64,000 nucleotides of DNA from NCBI RefSeq assembly GCF_029919115.1, contig NZ_CP123990.1:3348001-3412000 (forward strand), written 5' to 3'. Under the pieces are notes generated by a model. It searched no databases. It had not been told where the DNA came from and saw only the letters and a list, made by a program, of their open reading frames with translations. This document shows, one piece after another, positions 51,202 to 62,854 of the stretch. The stretch is from Variovorax paradoxus. Its GTDB lineage: Bacteria; Pseudomonadota; Gammaproteobacteria; Burkholderiales; Burkholderiaceae_C. The position numbers and the translations under genes are program-made. Positions within the stretch are counted from its first letter, which is position 1; each line of letters starts with the position of its first letter.

Positions 51202-52362
51202 TCAGCGCGTGCGCGCAAGGTAGCGCTTGCGCCAGAACACCACCACCAGCACCAGCGCGATGACCAGCATGGCCGCCATCGCAATCCAGAACCCGTCCGC
51301 CTTGTGCACCAGCGGAATGAATTCGAAGTTCATGCCGAAGATGCCGGCAATGAGGTTGAGCGGCAGAAAGATGGCCGTCAGCACCGTGAGCACCCGCATG
51401 ATGTCGTTGGCGCGGTGGCCCTGCACGCTGAAGTGCATCTGCACGGCGGTTTCGGCGTTCTGCTCCAGCCGGTGCACGTGGTGCACCACCCGTTCGATGT
51501 GTTCGAGCACGTCGCGGCTGCGCACCATGATCAGTTCGCGCTCGCGCTGTTCTGTTTCGTTCTTCGGCGTTGGCAGCGTTTCCAGCGAATCGATCCAGTC
51601 CTGAATGGCGGCGCGCTGGTCTTCGCAGATTTCGTCCAGGTGGTGCAGCGACTGCCGGGCTTCCATCAGCGCGCCCCAGTTGGTAAAGCGGCTGCGCGGA
51701 TCGATCAGTTCGGTTTGCCAATGGTCGAGCTGGCGCGTGAGCTCGCGGCGCATGTCCAGGTAGCCGTCGACGATCTGGTTGATGACGCGCAGCATGAGGT
51801 CTGCGGTGCCGGTGGGTACGCGGGCCGAAGTGGCCCGCACGTCGAGCGCCGGGGCGCCCTTGTCGTCCGGCGATCCCGCGGCCAGCAGGCGGGCGGCAAA
51901 GGCGTCGCGCACCGCGCCGTCTTCCGGGTGCACCGACAGCAGCACGCGGTCGAACAATGCAAAACCCACCGGCCGGGTATCGACCCGGCGCAGCACCGGA
52001 GGGCCGCGGCGCGACGGCGTGGGCAGGGGCGGCTCGCCGCCCGAGGTGCCCTTGCCGTTGCCCAGCGCCGCCTGGCCCGGCCCGGCCGAAAGGCGCCGGA
52101 ACACCAGCACGTCGTACTTCGAGGTGTAGTCGTAATGCGAAGGCAACTGGTCGTTGAGCAGGTCGGCCACGTGCAGGTCGACCAGTTGGGTGAGGCAGAG
52201 CGACTGCAGGATCTGCTGGACTTCGGCCAGCGACGCGCGAAACTCGTCCCGCGTGAGCGAAATCCAGAGATAGCCCTGTGCAGCGCAGGCTCCCGGCACC
52301 GTGAGCGGCGTCAGCGCCGGATGCTCGCTCACTTGCGAGCGATTGATTTCAAAAATGCGCAT
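51202..52362 (-). CDS. corA: CorA-family magnesium/divalent metal transporter
   Basis: A 386-aa protein with a large cytoplasmic N-terminal funnel domain and two C-terminal helices. The first ends in the family signature: IAGIFGMNFEFIPLVH, with the GMN selectivity motif, and the second is AMAAMLVIALVLVVVFW, followed by a basic end RKRYLARTR. Long helices around YLDMRRELTRQLDHWQTELI form the stalk. It is probably a Mg2+ channel, although ZntB-type zinc transport shares the GMN motif. It is upstream of no same-strand partner. Confidence 0.9.
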   Translation of the reverse strand: MRIFEINRSQVSEHPALTPLTVPGACAAQGYLWISLTRDEFRASLAEVQQILQSLCLTQLVDLHVADLLNDQLPSHYDYTSKYDVLVFRRLSAGPGQAALGNGKGTSGGEPPLPTPSRRGPPVLRRVDTRPVGFALFDRVLLSVHPEDGAVRDAFAARLLAAGSPDDKGAPALDVRATSARVPTGTADLMLRVINQIVDGYLDMRRELTRQLDHWQTELIDPRSRFTNWGALMEARQSLHHLDEICEDQRAAIQDWIDSLETLPTPKNETEQRERELIMVRSRDVLEHIERVVHHVHRLEQNAETAVQMHFSVQGHRANDIMRVLTVLTAIFLPLNLIAGIFGMNFEFIPLVHKADGFWIAMAAMLVIALVLVVVFWRKRYLARTR

Positions 52363-52433
52363 GGGACCGCCTTGTTGCTTTCTTTTTCTTCTGGATTTTC
52401 ATCGGCCCAGGCTGCGGGCGAGAAGGCGTTCGG

Positions 52434-53474
<1,041 letters not shown>

Positions 53475-53584
53475 TCAAATCGCAGCACGTTCCGTGCGGC
53501 ATGGTTGTCTGATGACACGACAAATTGGTAGTTCGAAGGTTCTCTTTTTTTATACAAAAATGTCAAAGAAAGTGGCCGAGTCGC

Positions 53585-53613
53585 TTGAAACCTTGTTTCG
53601 TCTTTGTTAAATT
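53585..53613 (+). promoter_or_regulatory. Sigma-70-like promoter
   Basis: TTGAAA at 53585-53590 is separated by 17 bp from TAAATT at 53608-53613, in an AT-rich island. The predicted start of transcription is near 53619-53621, at the first base of the hairpin series ahead of hemJ. Confidence 0.6.
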
Positions 53614-53618
53614 CTGAA

Positions 53619-53722
53619 GCGGGCGGCTTGCCGCTCCCCGCTTTTCCTCCCTGAGCGGGTGCCTTGATGTGTGACAGCAAAAGGGCTTCCCAGCCCGGCG
53701 TGAAGACGTCGGGCTTTTTTTT
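53619..53722 (+). ncRNA. Candidate small RNA or transcription attenuator upstream of hemJ
   Basis: About 105 nt bounded by a promoter and a strong terminator, in a 340-bp region with no credible gene. It contains a first hairpin at 53619-53641 (GCGGGCGGC pairing with GCCG and CCCGC), a short hairpin GGGCT-TCCC-AGCCC at 53683-53696 and the terminator stem at 53692-53715. The second and third share the bases AGCCC, so they exclude each other, as in an attenuator. It may be a stand-alone small RNA or a leader that controls hemJ, which starts 69 bp past it. I recognise no known RNA family. Confidence 0.5.
53692..53722 (+). terminator. Rho-independent terminator of the leader RNA
   Basis: AGCCCGGCGT-GAAG-ACGTCGGGCT is a 10-bp stem with one G-T pair and a 4-nt loop, followed by eight T residues. 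It ends 69 bp before the hemJ start. Confidence 0.85.
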
Positions 53723-53790
53723 GCCCGTCGTTCGCATCGGTTCGGCGGGTAAAGGCCGGTAGATGGCGCAGCCACCACTAAACTGGCTCC

Positions 53791-54219
53791 ATGCTCTGGG
53801 TCAAATCTCTTCATATCGTCTTCATCGCAAGCTGGTTCGCAGGGCTTTTTTATCTTCCGCGGATCTTCGTCAACCTCGCGATGGTGCCGCCCGAGTCGGT
53901 CGCTGAGCGTGAGCGCCTGCTGCTGATGGCGCGCAAGCTGTTGCGCTTTACCACCTTCCTGGCCGTTCCGGCCATCGGCTTCGGACTTTGGCTCTGGCTG
54001 GGCTACGGCATCGGCAGGGGCCCCGGCAATGGCTGGATGCATGCCAAGCTGGCCTTGGTGCTCGTGGTCATCGGTTATCACCATGGCTGCATCGTGCTGT
54101 TGCGGCGGTTTGCGGCGGGCGGCAACCGGCGCAACGACCGCTGGTACCGGTGGTTCAATGAACTGCCGGTCCTGCTGCTGCTCGGCATCGTGGTGCTGGT
54201 GGTCGTCAAGCCGTTCTGA
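53791..54219 (+). CDS. hemJ: HemJ-family protoporphyrinogen oxidase
   Basis: A 142-aa four-helix membrane protein. The opening MLWVKSLHIVFIASWFAGLF, followed by YLPRIFVNLAMVP, has the conserved His and the LPR motif of HemJ. The later GNGWMHAKLALVLVVIGYHH carries the second conserved His and Lys. HemJ oxidises protoporphyrinogen IX near the end of haem synthesis in bacteria without HemG or HemY. Proximity to hemB supports this over a CopD-type copper role. Its stop is 4 bp before the vanZ-like start. A candidate leader RNA lies just upstream. Confidence 0.87.
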   Translation: MLWVKSLHIVFIASWFAGLFYLPRIFVNLAMVPPESVAERERLLLMARKLLRFTTFLAVPAIGFGLWLWLGYGIGRGPGNGWMHAKLALVLVVIGYHHGCIVLLRRFAAGGNRRNDRWYRWFNELPVLLLLGIVVLVVVKPF

Positions 54220-54223
54220 GCCG

Positions 54224-55351
54224 GTGTCCACGGTGGAGAAGCAGCAGCACAAGTCCGCCGCGCTGCCCCTTGCGCTCGCCTATGCGGCGTTGATCGTCTA
54301 TGCCAGCCTGTACCCTTTTGCGGACTGGCGCGACCAGGGCATCGCCCCCTGGGCCTACCTGTCGGCGTCGTGGCCCAAATACTGGACGGGCTTTGATCTT
54401 GCGGTCAATGTGGCCGGCTACGTTCCCTTTGGGTTCCTCTGCGCGCTGGCCGTGCTGCGTACCCGGCAGGACGCCAGCGGCTGGCGAGCGATGCTGCGCG
54501 CCACCCTGGCCGGCGCGGCGCTGGCCTTTGCCATGGAGACGCTGCAAAGCTATCTGCCGGCGCGCATTCCTTCCAATGTGGACCTGGGTTTGAACACGTC
54601 CGGCGCCCTTCTGGGAGCCATGCTGGCCGCGGGGCTGGAGCGCCTGGGAGCCGTGGCGCACTGGAGCCGCACGCGCTCGCAGTGGTTTGTCGAAGATTCG
54701 CGCGGTGCTCTGGTGCTGCTGGCGTTGTGGCCGTTCGCTCTTCTTTTTCCGGCGGCGGTGACGTTCGGGCTGGGCCAGGTGTTCGAGCGGCTGGAGGTCG
54801 CGATCTCCGAGTGGCTGCTCGACACGCCATTCATCGACTGGATGCCGCTGCGCCAGTTCGAGCTCGAGCCGCTGGTGCCGGCGGCCGAGTTGCTCTGTGT
54901 GATGCTCGGCGCACTGGTGCCGTGCCTGCTGGCTTTTCTGGTGACGCGCACAGTCGTGCGGCGTGCCGTGCTGCTGCCGCTCACGCTGCTGGCAGGCATC
55001 GGCGCGTCGGCGTTGTCGGCGGCGCTGAGTTATGGGCCGGAGCATGCGTGGGCCTGGCTGGGCCTGCCGGTGCAGGTGGGCATTGCAACGGCGCTTGTCG
55101 CCGGCATGCTGTTGCTGGGAGCGCCGCGCCGCTTGTGCGCCGCCTTGCTGCTGGTGGGGTTGGTGATCCAGCTGAGTCTTTTGAACCAGGCGCCCGAAAG
55201 TGCCTACTTCGCACAGACGCTCGCAACCTGGGAGCAGGGGCGCTTCATCCGTTTTCACGGCCTGGCGCAGTGGCTGGGCTGGCTCTGGCCTTTTGCGGTG
55301 CTTGCCTATGTGGTGGCTGCGCTGTCGCGGCGAAGCAAGGCCGCAGCCTGA
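54224..55351 (+). CDS. VanZ-family membrane protein
   Basis: A 375-aa membrane protein. The N-terminal VanZ domain shows LALAYAALIVYASLYPFADW, NVAGYVPFGFLCALAVLRT and METLQSYLPARIPSNVDLGL with NTSGALLGAML. The C-terminal half adds about five more helices (LLPLTLLAGIGASALSAALS, ALLLVGLVIQLSLLNQAP and others). I use GTG 54224, since no ATG precedes the first helix; GTG 54233 is an alternative. The function of VanZ proteins outside glycopeptide clusters is unknown. It follows hemJ by 4 bp. Confidence 0.83.
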   Translation: MSTVEKQQHKSAALPLALAYAALIVYASLYPFADWRDQGIAPWAYLSASWPKYWTGFDLAVNVAGYVPFGFLCALAVLRTRQDASGWRAMLRATLAGAALAFAMETLQSYLPARIPSNVDLGLNTSGALLGAMLAAGLERLGAVAHWSRTRSQWFVEDSRGALVLLALWPFALLFPAAVTFGLGQVFERLEVAISEWLLDTPFIDWMPLRQFELEPLVPAAELLCVMLGALVPCLLAFLVTRTVVRRAVLLPLTLLAGIGASALSAALSYGPEHAWAWLGLPVQVGIATALVAGMLLLGAPRRLCAALLLVGLVIQLSLLNQAPESAYFAQTLATWEQGRFIRFHGLAQWLGWLWPFAVLAYVVAALSRRSKAAA

Positions 55352-55382
55352 AGCAAACGGCGCGCGTCACTAAAATCACCCG

Positions 55383-55736
55383 ATGCCCAGTTCCAACTCT
55401 GCCGCACCGCGCGGCTACTACGGCCGCCATATCTTCTTCTGCCTGAACGAGCGCAAGAACGGGGAAGACAGCTGCGCCCTGCACAACGCGCAGCAGGGCT
55501 TCGACCGCTGCAAGGCAAAGGTAAAAGAAGCAGGGCTGGCCGGACCGGGCAAGGTGCGGGTCAACAAGGCCGGCTGCCTCGACCGCTGTGCTGGCGGGCC
55601 GGTGGCGGTGGTTTACCCGGAAGCGGTCTGGTACACCTTTGTCGATACCGATGACATCGACGAAATCGTCGAGTCGCATCTGAAGAACGGTGAAGTAGTC
55701 GAGCGGCTTCTGCTGCCTCCGGATGTGGGCCGCTGA
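55383..55736 (+). CDS. Thioredoxin-like [2Fe-2S] ferredoxin
   Basis: A 117-aa small iron-sulfur protein. The four likely cluster cysteines are Cys20 and Cys31 (FFCLNERKNGEDSC) and Cys65 and Cys69 (VNKAGCLDRCAGGP), the spacing of thioredoxin-fold ferredoxins related to the NuoE domain; Cys43 is extra. Acidic and soluble. It is encoded between the vanZ-like and hydrolase genes, 31 bp after the former. The partner reductase or acceptor is unknown. Confidence 0.88.
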   Translation: MPSSNSAAPRGYYGRHIFFCLNERKNGEDSCALHNAQQGFDRCKAKVKEAGLAGPGKVRVNKAGCLDRCAGGPVAVVYPEAVWYTFVDTDDIDEIVESHLKNGEVVERLLLPPDVGR

Positions 55737-55808
55737 ACTTTTTCGGAAATTCCACGCTCGTACCGTGCGCCCCGGCGCACCGTGGCCGGCGCTCTTAATT
55801 CCTGCACC

Positions 55809-56441
55809 ATGAATTCCCAGACCGAAAAGATCCGTCTCCAAGGCCCCGCCGGCGTTATCGAGGTTCAGCGCGATCTGCCGGCCGACGCTTCGCGCGGCAT
55901 CGCGGTCATCGCTCATCCCCATCCGCTGTTCGGCGGCACCATGGACAATAAGGTGGTCCAGACCCTCGCCCGTGCGTTTGTCTCCTGCGGCTGGACGGCG
56001 GTGCGCTTCAACTTTCGCGGCGTGGGCGCGAGCGAAGGCGTGCACGACGAGGGGCGCGGCGAGTGCGAGGACATGCTGAATGTGGTGAGCCAGCTTGCCG
56101 CAGAAGGGCCGTTGGCCATTGCCGGGTTTTCTTTCGGTGCCTTCGTTGCAAGCTGCGCGGCCGAAAAGCTCTGGGCTTCGCGCGACGTGCGGCAGCTTGT
56201 GCTGGTGGGAACGGCGGCTTCGCGCTTCTCGGTGGCCGCGCTGCCAATGGAGGCGCATGAGCGCACGCTGGTGGTCCACGGCGAAGCCGATGACACGGTG
56301 CCGCTCGCGGCTGTCATGGACTGGGCTCGGCCGCAGTCACTTCCTGTCACGGTTGTTCCCGGGGGCGGCCATTTCTTTCACGGACAATTGCCGCTGCTCA
56401 AGAGCTTGGTCGTGCGCCATTTGCGCGCCGGCGCCGCATGA
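55809..56441 (+). CDS. Alpha/beta hydrolase (dienelactone-hydrolase-like)
   Basis: A 210-aa cytoplasmic hydrolase. It begins with the conserved IAVIAHPHPLFGGTMDNKVV, followed by FNFRGVGASEGVHDEGRGE; the nucleophile is Ser in LAIAGFSFGAFVAS, the acid Asp in HGEADDTVPLAAV, and the His in VVPGGGHFFHGQL. This HPHPxxGG group is common in Burkholderiales and its natural substrates are unknown. The ATG at 55809 has no clear SD. It precedes the D,D-carboxypeptidase gene by 40 bp. Confidence 0.9.
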   Translation: MNSQTEKIRLQGPAGVIEVQRDLPADASRGIAVIAHPHPLFGGTMDNKVVQTLARAFVSCGWTAVRFNFRGVGASEGVHDEGRGECEDMLNVVSQLAAEGPLAIAGFSFGAFVASCAAEKLWASRDVRQLVLVGTAASRFSVAALPMEAHERTLVVHGEADDTVPLAAVMDWARPQSLPVTVVPGGGHFFHGQLPLLKSLVVRHLRAGAA

Positions 56442-56481
56442 AAGCCCCGCGGGCTTGTTTTCGTTTTCTCCAATTTTCCCA

Positions 56482-57651
56482 ATGAATCGTTTCTTTGACG
56501 CATTTCGCGCGCTGGTGCTTGCCGCCGCCGCATCGGTTTGCATGATCGCCGCCGCCCAGGTGCCGGCGCCGCCCGAAATTGCCGCGCGCAGCTACCTGCT
56601 GCTCGACGTCACCGCCAACCAGATCCTTGCGCAGAAAGACATCGACAGCCCCGTCGAACCCGCCTCGCTCACCAAGCTGATGTCGGCATACATCGTGTTC
56701 GACGCCCTGCGCGCCAAGAAGATCACGCTGACCCAGACCTTTCCGGTGAGCCAGCGCGCCTGGAAGATGCCGGGCTCGCGCATGTTCATCGATCCCAAGA
56801 TGCAGGTGCCCGTCGAAGACCTGATCAAGGGGCTGATCGTGCAGTCGGGCAACGACGCCACCGTGGCGCTGGCCGAGGGCGTGGGCGGTACCGTGGAGCA
56901 CTTTGTCGAACTCATGAACGCCCAGGCCAAGGCGCTTGGCATGAAGAACACGAGCTACAAGAACCCCGAAGGCCTGACCGCGCCCGGCCACACCACCACG
57001 GCCCGCGACCTGAGCATTCTTGCAACGCGCCTGGTGCGCGACTTTCCCGAAGAAGCCAAGTACTACGCCATCAAGAAGTACCGCTACCCCGGCACGCCTT
57101 CCACCAACGACACCAACCGCAACCTGTTGCTGTTTCGCGACCCTACCGTCGACGGCCTGAAGACCGGCCATACCGAGGCGGCCGGCTACTGCATGATTGC
57201 CACCGCCAAGCGCGACTTTCCCAACCTCACCGGCGGCCGCCGCCTGCTGTCGATCGTGCTGGGCACCTCGGGTGAAACCGTGCGCGCCAACGAGTCGCAA
57301 AAGCTGCTGAACTGGGGCTACACCGCCTACGACGCCGTCCGGCTGTTCGATGCGGGGCAGCCGGCCGCCACGCCGGCGGTCTGGAAGGGCAAGGTCAACA
57401 CGCTCAAGCTCGGCCGGCCGGAAGCCATCGTGGTCGCGGTACCTGCTGGTACCGCCAGCAAGATCAAGACGCAGGTGGCTCGTCCGGAGCCGCTGGTGGC
57501 GCCGTTCACCAAGTACCAGCCGGTGGGCTCGCTCAAGGTCACTTTGGATGACCAACCCCTGGCCGACGTGCCGCTGGTGGCGCTCGAAGGTGTCGAGCAG
57601 GCGGGCGTCTTTGGCCGCGCCTGGGACGCCGTTCGCCTCTGGATCAAGTGA
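56482..57651 (+). CDS. dacC: D-alanyl-D-alanine carboxypeptidase (penicillin-binding protein 5/6 type)
   Basis: A 389-aa exported enzyme that trims the terminal D-Ala of peptidoglycan peptides. The signal peptide ends near AAAQVPAPP. Active-site motifs are SLTK in VEPASLTKLMSAY, SGN in LIVQSGNDATVAL and KTG in DGLKTGHTEAAGYC. The C-terminal domain (VNTLKLGRPEAIVVAVPAG, FTKYQPVGSLKVTLDDQPLA) and the final amphipathic GRAWDAVRLWIK anchor are as in DacA/DacC. I start at ATG 56482. It precedes the str operon by 182 bp. Confidence 0.93.
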   Translation: MNRFFDAFRALVLAAAASVCMIAAAQVPAPPEIAARSYLLLDVTANQILAQKDIDSPVEPASLTKLMSAYIVFDALRAKKITLTQTFPVSQRAWKMPGSRMFIDPKMQVPVEDLIKGLIVQSGNDATVALAEGVGGTVEHFVELMNAQAKALGMKNTSYKNPEGLTAPGHTTTARDLSILATRLVRDFPEEAKYYAIKKYRYPGTPSTNDTNRNLLLFRDPTVDGLKTGHTEAAGYCMIATAKRDFPNLTGGRRLLSIVLGTSGETVRANESQKLLNWGYTAYDAVRLFDAGQPAATPAVWKGKVNTLKLGRPEAIVVAVPAGTASKIKTQVARPEPLVAPFTKYQPVGSLKVTLDDQPLADVPLVALEGVEQAGVFGRAWDAVRLWIK

Positions 57652-57676
57652 TTTTGCGCGCGCCCTCCCGGTTCAT

Positions 57677-57705
57677 TTGCCGCTAGCGGGGCCGACTGCT
57701 ATACT
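57677..57705 (+). promoter_or_regulatory. str operon promoter
   Basis: TTGCCG at 57677-57682 and TATACT at 57700-57705 are separated by 17 bp, a good sigma-70 arrangement. It lies 129 bp ahead of rpsL. Confidence 0.7.
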
Positions 57706-57714
57706 CGTGGGCTT

Positions 57715-57730
57715 TTCGGAATTTTCCGAA
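57715..57730 (+). promoter_or_regulatory. Leader hairpin of the str operon
   Basis: TTCGGAA-TT-TTCCGAA is a 7-bp dyad just after the predicted transcription start, in the rpsL leader. It may stabilise or regulate the message. No S7-type binding site was identified here. Confidence 0.4.
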
Positions 57731-57833
57731 GGGTTTCACGTTTTCGTTATTCCCGGCTTCCTTTCCTTGCGTCACGTCAAGGACAAGGGCGGTTTGCAGC
57801 CAAAGGCCGGGTTGTTTTGGGACTAATTCATTC

Positions 57834-58211
57834 ATGCCAACCATCAATCAACTGGTGCGTCAGGGTCGAACGGTCGAAAAGATCAATTCGAAGAGCCCTG
57901 CCATGCAGAACTCGCCGCAACGCCGCGGTGTCTGCACCCGCGTCTACACCACGACGCCAAAGAAGCCCAACTCGGCGCTTCGTAAAGTTGCCAAGGTCCG
58001 TCTGACCAATGGCTTCGAAGTCATTTCCTACATCGGCGGCGAAGGCCACAACCTGCAGGAACACAGCGTCGTGCTGGTTCGCGGCGGTCGTGTCAAGGAC
58101 TTGCCCGGTGTTCGCTACCACATCGTGCGCGGTTCGCTCGACTTGCAAGGCGTGAAAGACCGCAAGCAGTCGCGCTCCAAGTACGGCGCCAAGCGTCCCA
58201 AGAAGGCTTAA
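57834..58211 (+). CDS. rpsL: 30S ribosomal protein S12
   Basis: A 125-aa protein, the normal length, in the decoding centre of the small subunit. The conserved [19 protein letters not shown] contains the lysines where streptomycin-resistance substitutions arise; they are wild type here. [20 protein letters not shown] is also intact. First gene of the str operon, with a promoter at 57677. Confidence 0.98.
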   Translation: MPTINQLVRQGRTVEKINSKSPAMQNSPQRRGVCTRVYTTTPKKPNSALRKVAKVRLTNGFEVISYIGGEGHNLQEHSVVLVRGGRVKDLPGVRYHIVRGSLDLQGVKDRKQSRSKYGAKRPKKA

Positions 58212-58363
58212 GCCTTCCTGTCGTAAAAACAAACAAACGGTGTTCGGTTGCCTTGGCGGGCACATCGAACGAAGTGACCCAATGTCGGGTCGAGTAAGTG
58301 AGAGTCCGGAATGGCTCTCGCGGTGCCGGAACCGGTGCCAACTGAAGCAAAGAGGTTAGTAAC

Positions 58364-58837
58364 ATGCCACGTCGTCGCGAAGTCCCCAAACGTGAAATCC
58401 TGCCGGATCCCAAGTACGGCAATGTCGAGCTGTCGAAATTCATGAACGTGATCATGGAAGGCGGCAAGAAGGCGATCGCCGAGCGCATCATCTACGGTGC
58501 ACTCGACTTCATCGAAAAGAAGAACCCTGACAAGGACCCGCTCGAAGCTTTCACCGTTGCCATCAACAACGTGAAGCCGATGGTCGAAGTCAAGTCGCGC
58601 CGCGTGGGCGGTGCCAACTACCAGGTGCCGGTCGAAGTGCGTCCCGTGCGCCGTCTGGCGCTCTCGATGCGCTGGATCAAGGAAGCCGCTCGCAAGCGCG
58701 GCGAAAAGTCGATGGCCCTGCGTTTGGCCAACGAACTGATGGAAGCCACGGAAGGCCGTGGCGGCGCCATGAAGAAGCGCGACGAAGTGCACCGCATGGC
58801 AGAAGCCAACCGCGCTTTCAGCCACTTCCGCTTCTAA
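58364..58837 (+). CDS. rpsG: 30S ribosomal protein S7
   Basis: A 157-aa protein, the usual length for betaproteobacteria, that nucleates assembly of the 16S 3' domain. Conserved segments are [40 protein letters not shown] and AVDMEA-equivalent [20 protein letters not shown]. It lies 152 bp after rpsL. That gap is long enough to hold an S7-type translational control site, although I cannot define one. Confidence 0.98.
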   Translation: MPRRREVPKREILPDPKYGNVELSKFMNVIMEGGKKAIAERIIYGALDFIEKKNPDKDPLEAFTVAINNVKPMVEVKSRRVGGANYQVPVEVRPVRRLALSMRWIKEAARKRGEKSMALRLANELMEATEGRGGAMKKRDEVHRMAEANRAFSHFRF

Positions 58838-58933
58838 GAATCAAACTTCGCTTGGGCGTTGGGTATTGAGTGTCGGGCGACGTCGCCCGTGCTCAAGGCC
58901 CAGCGCTCAACGCATTTAACCCGAAAGTAAATC

Positions 58934-61033
58934 ATGTCCCGCAAGACCCCCATCGAGCGCTACCGCAACATCGGCATCTCCGCGCACATCGACGCCGGCA
59001 AGACCACGACGACCGAGCGCATCCTGTTCTACACCGGTGTGAACCACAAGATCGGTGAAGTGCACGATGGCGCCGCCACGATGGACTGGATGGAGCAAGA
59101 GCAAGAGCGTGGCATCACGATCACCTCGGCTGCCACCACCTGCTTCTGGAAGGGCATGGCCGGCAAGTTCGACGAACACCGCATCAACATCATCGACACC
59201 CCCGGCCACGTGGACTTCACCATTGAAGTCGAGCGCTCGATGCGCGTGCTGGACGGTGCCGTGATGGTGTATGACGCCGTTGGCGGCGTGCAGCCCCAGT
59301 CGGAAACCGTCTGGCGCCAGGCCAACAAGTACAAGGTTCCGCGCCTCGCGTTCGTCAACAAGATGGACCGCACCGGCGCCGACTTCCTGCGCGTGCGCCA
59401 GATGATGGTCGACCGCCTGAAGGCCAACCCCGTCGTGATCCAGATCCCGATCGGTGCCGAAGAGCACTTCCAGGGCATCGTCGACCTCGTGAAGATGAAG
59501 GCCATCATCTGGGACGAAGACAAGGGCGTGACCTTCACCTACGGTGAAATCCCCGCGAACCTGACCGACGTCTGCAACGAATACCGCGAAAAGCTCGTCG
59601 AAGCCGCTGCCGAAGCGAGCGAAGAGCTGATGAACAAGTACCTCGAAGGCAATGAGCTGACCGAGGAAGAAATCAAGAAGGCCCTGCGCCAGCGCACCAT
59701 CGCCGGTGAAATCCAGCCGATGCTGTGCGGCTCTGCCTTCAAGAACAAGGGCGTGCAGGCCATGCTCGACGCCGTCGTCGAATACATGCCGTCGCCGCTG
59801 GATATTCCTCCGGTTGCCGGCCTCGACGAAGACGAAGCGCCCGTGACCCGCAAGGCTGACGACAACGAGAAGTTCTCTGCGCTCGCATTCAAGCTGATGA
59901 CCGACCCGTTCGTGGGCCAGTTGACCTTCGTGCGCGTCTATTCGGGCGTGCTGACCAAGGGCGACAGCGTCTACAACCCGGTGCGCGGCAAGAAAGAGCG
60001 TATCGGCCGTATCGTGCAGATGCACGCGAACAACCGCGAAGAAGTCAACGAAATCCGCGCCGGCGACATCGCCGCATGCGTGGGCCTGAAGGAAGTCACC
60101 ACGGGCGAAACCCTGTGCGATCCGGCAGCCATCGTGACGCTCGAGCGCATGGTGTTCCCTGAGTCGGTGATCTCGCAGGCCGTCGAGCCCAAGACCAAGG
60201 CCGACCAGGAAAAGATGGGTATCGCCCTGCAGCGTCTTGCTCAGGAAGACCCCTCGTTCCGCGTCAAGACCGACGAAGAATCGGGCCAGACCATCATTGC
60301 CGGCATGGGCGAACTCCACCTCGAAATCATCGTGGACCGCATGAAGCGCGAGTTCGGCGTGGAAGCCAACGTGGGCAAGCCGCAGGTGGCTTACCGCGAA
60401 ACCATCCGCAAGACCGTCGAAGAAGCCGAAGGCAAATTCGTTCGCCAGTCGGGCGGCAAGGGCCAGTACGGCCACGTCGTGCTCAAGCTCGAGCCGCAGG
60501 AAGCCGGCAAGGGCTTCGAATTCGTCGACGCCATCAAGGGCGGTGTGGTTCCTCGCGAATACATCCCCGCGGTGGAAAAGGGCGTTGTCGAAGCGCTGAC
60601 GCAAGGCGTGCTGGCGGGCTACCCCGTCGTGGACGTCAAGGTCACGCTGCACTTCGGTTCGTACCACGACGTGGACTCGAACGAAATGGCGTTCAAGATG
60701 GCCGCGATCTTCGGTTTCAAGGAAGGCGCCCGCAAGGCCAACCCGGTCATCCTCGAGCCGATGATGGCCGTGGAAGTCGAAACGCCCGAAGACTACGCCG
60801 GCAACGTGATGGGCGACCTGTCCTCACGCCGCGGCATGGTGCAGGGCATGGACGACATGGTCGGTGGCGGCAAGGCCATCAAGGCCGAAGTGCCGCTGTC
60901 GGAAATGTTCGGCTACTCGACCACGCTGCGCTCGATGTCGCAAGGCCGCGCCACGTACACGATGGAGTTCAAGCACTACGCTGAAGCTCCGCGCAACGTT
61001 GCCGAAGCCATCGTGGCCGCACGGGCCAAGTAA
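58934..61033 (+). CDS. fusA: Elongation factor G
   Basis: A 699-aa translational GTPase that drives ribosome translocation. The G motifs are [27 protein letters not shown] and [11 protein letters not shown]; the switch region reads [20 protein letters not shown]. Domains II-V continue with [20 protein letters not shown]. Domain order and length are those of canonical EF-G. It lies 96 bp after rpsG in the str operon. Confidence 0.98.
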   Translation: MSRKTPIERYRNIGISAHIDAGKTTTTERILFYTGVNHKIGEVHDGAATMDWMEQEQERGITITSAATTCFWKGMAGKFDEHRINIIDTPGHVDFTIEVERSMRVLDGAVMVYDAVGGVQPQSETVWRQANKYKVPRLAFVNKMDRTGADFLRVRQMMVDRLKANPVVIQIPIGAEEHFQGIVDLVKMKAIIWDEDKGVTFTYGEIPANLTDVCNEYREKLVEAAAEASEELMNKYLEGNELTEEEIKKALRQRTIAGEIQPMLCGSAFKNKGVQAMLDAVVEYMPSPLDIPPVAGLDEDEAPVTRKADDNEKFSALAFKLMTDPFVGQLTFVRVYSGVLTKGDSVYNPVRGKKERIGRIVQMHANNREEVNEIRAGDIAACVGLKEVTTGETLCDPAAIVTLERMVFPESVISQAVEPKTKADQEKMGIALQRLAQEDPSFRVKTDEESGQTIIAGMGELHLEIIVDRMKREFGVEANVGKPQVAYRETIRKTVEEAEGKFVRQSGGKGQYGHVVLKLEPQEAGKGFEFVDAIKGGVVPREYIPAVEKGVVEALTQGVLAGYPVVDVKVTLHFGSYHDVDSNEMAFKMAAIFGFKEGARKANPVILEPMMAVEVETPEDYAGNVMGDLSSRRGMVQGMDDMVGGGKAIKAEVPLSEMFGYSTTLRSMSQGRATYTMEFKHYAEAPRNVAEAIVAARAK

Positions 61034-61174
61034 GTTTTCAAGAATGCAGGGCCGCGCGGTGCGCGGCCCTCGTTGTCTGCGATCCGGTGCCGCCGCGTTC
61101 CCGTGCGAGGCGAACCAGCAATCGGGTGCAGACATAAAACCAATGCACGGGAATGCTCTTTCAAGGATTGAAAA

Positions 61175-62368
<1,194 letters not shown>

Positions 62369-62389
62369 GCCGGACGCAAAGGAATCACC

Positions 62390-62704
62390 ATGGCTACCAA
62401 GCAAAAAATCCGCATCCGCCTGAAGGCTTTCGATTACAAGCTGATCGACCAGTCGGCAGCCGAAATCGTCGATACCGCCAAGCGCACCGGCGCGATCGTC
62501 AAGGGCCCCGTGCCCCTGCCGACCCGCATGAAGCGTTTCGACATCCTGCGTTCGCCGCACGTCAACAAGACGTCGCGCGACCAGCTCGAGATCCGCACGC
62601 ACCAGCGCCTGATGGACATCGTCGACCCGACCGACAAGACCGTGGACGCGCTGATGAAGCTCGACCTGCCGGCCGGCGTGGACGTCGAAATCAAGTTGCA
62701 ATAA
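62390..62704 (+). CDS. rpsJ: 30S ribosomal protein S10
   Basis: A 104-aa protein, the usual length. It opens [20 protein letters not shown] and has [20 protein letters not shown], the tRNA-binding and NusE-type antitermination surface. It ends DVEIKLQ. In many bacteria rpsJ heads the S10 operon, but here it is last in the str operon and is followed by a strong terminator, so rplC and the rest must be elsewhere. Confidence 0.98.
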   Translation: MATKQKIRIRLKAFDYKLIDQSAAEIVDTAKRTGAIVKGPVPLPTRMKRFDILRSPHVNKTSRDQLEIRTHQRLMDIVDPTDKTVDALMKLDLPAGVDVEIKLQ

Positions 62705-62734
62705 ACATTGCGGCCTCGCGCCGCATCTTGTGAC

Positions 62735-62772
62735 AAAGCCCGCCTGCAGAAATGCAGGCGGGCTTTGTTTTT
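62735..62772 (+). terminator. Strong rho-independent terminator of the str operon
   Basis: AAAGCCCGCCTGCA-GAAA-TGCAGGCGGGCTTT is a 14-bp perfect stem with a GAAA tetraloop, followed by GTTTTTTG. It lies 30 bp after rpsJ. Confidence 0.95.
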
Positions 62773-62854
62773 TGTTCCGCGGATGTGGCATCCTCGCTGG
62801 GCGGCGGCCTCCCTCCGTCGAGGCCTTGTTGAGTTGAATCGAGGACAGCACAGC

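Noticed and set aside
53619..53722. 6S RNA or 4.5S SRP RNA as identity of the leader
   Set aside because: It lacks the GGAAGGAAGCAGCC-type SRP loop and is too short and too locally folded for the 6S rod with central bubble.
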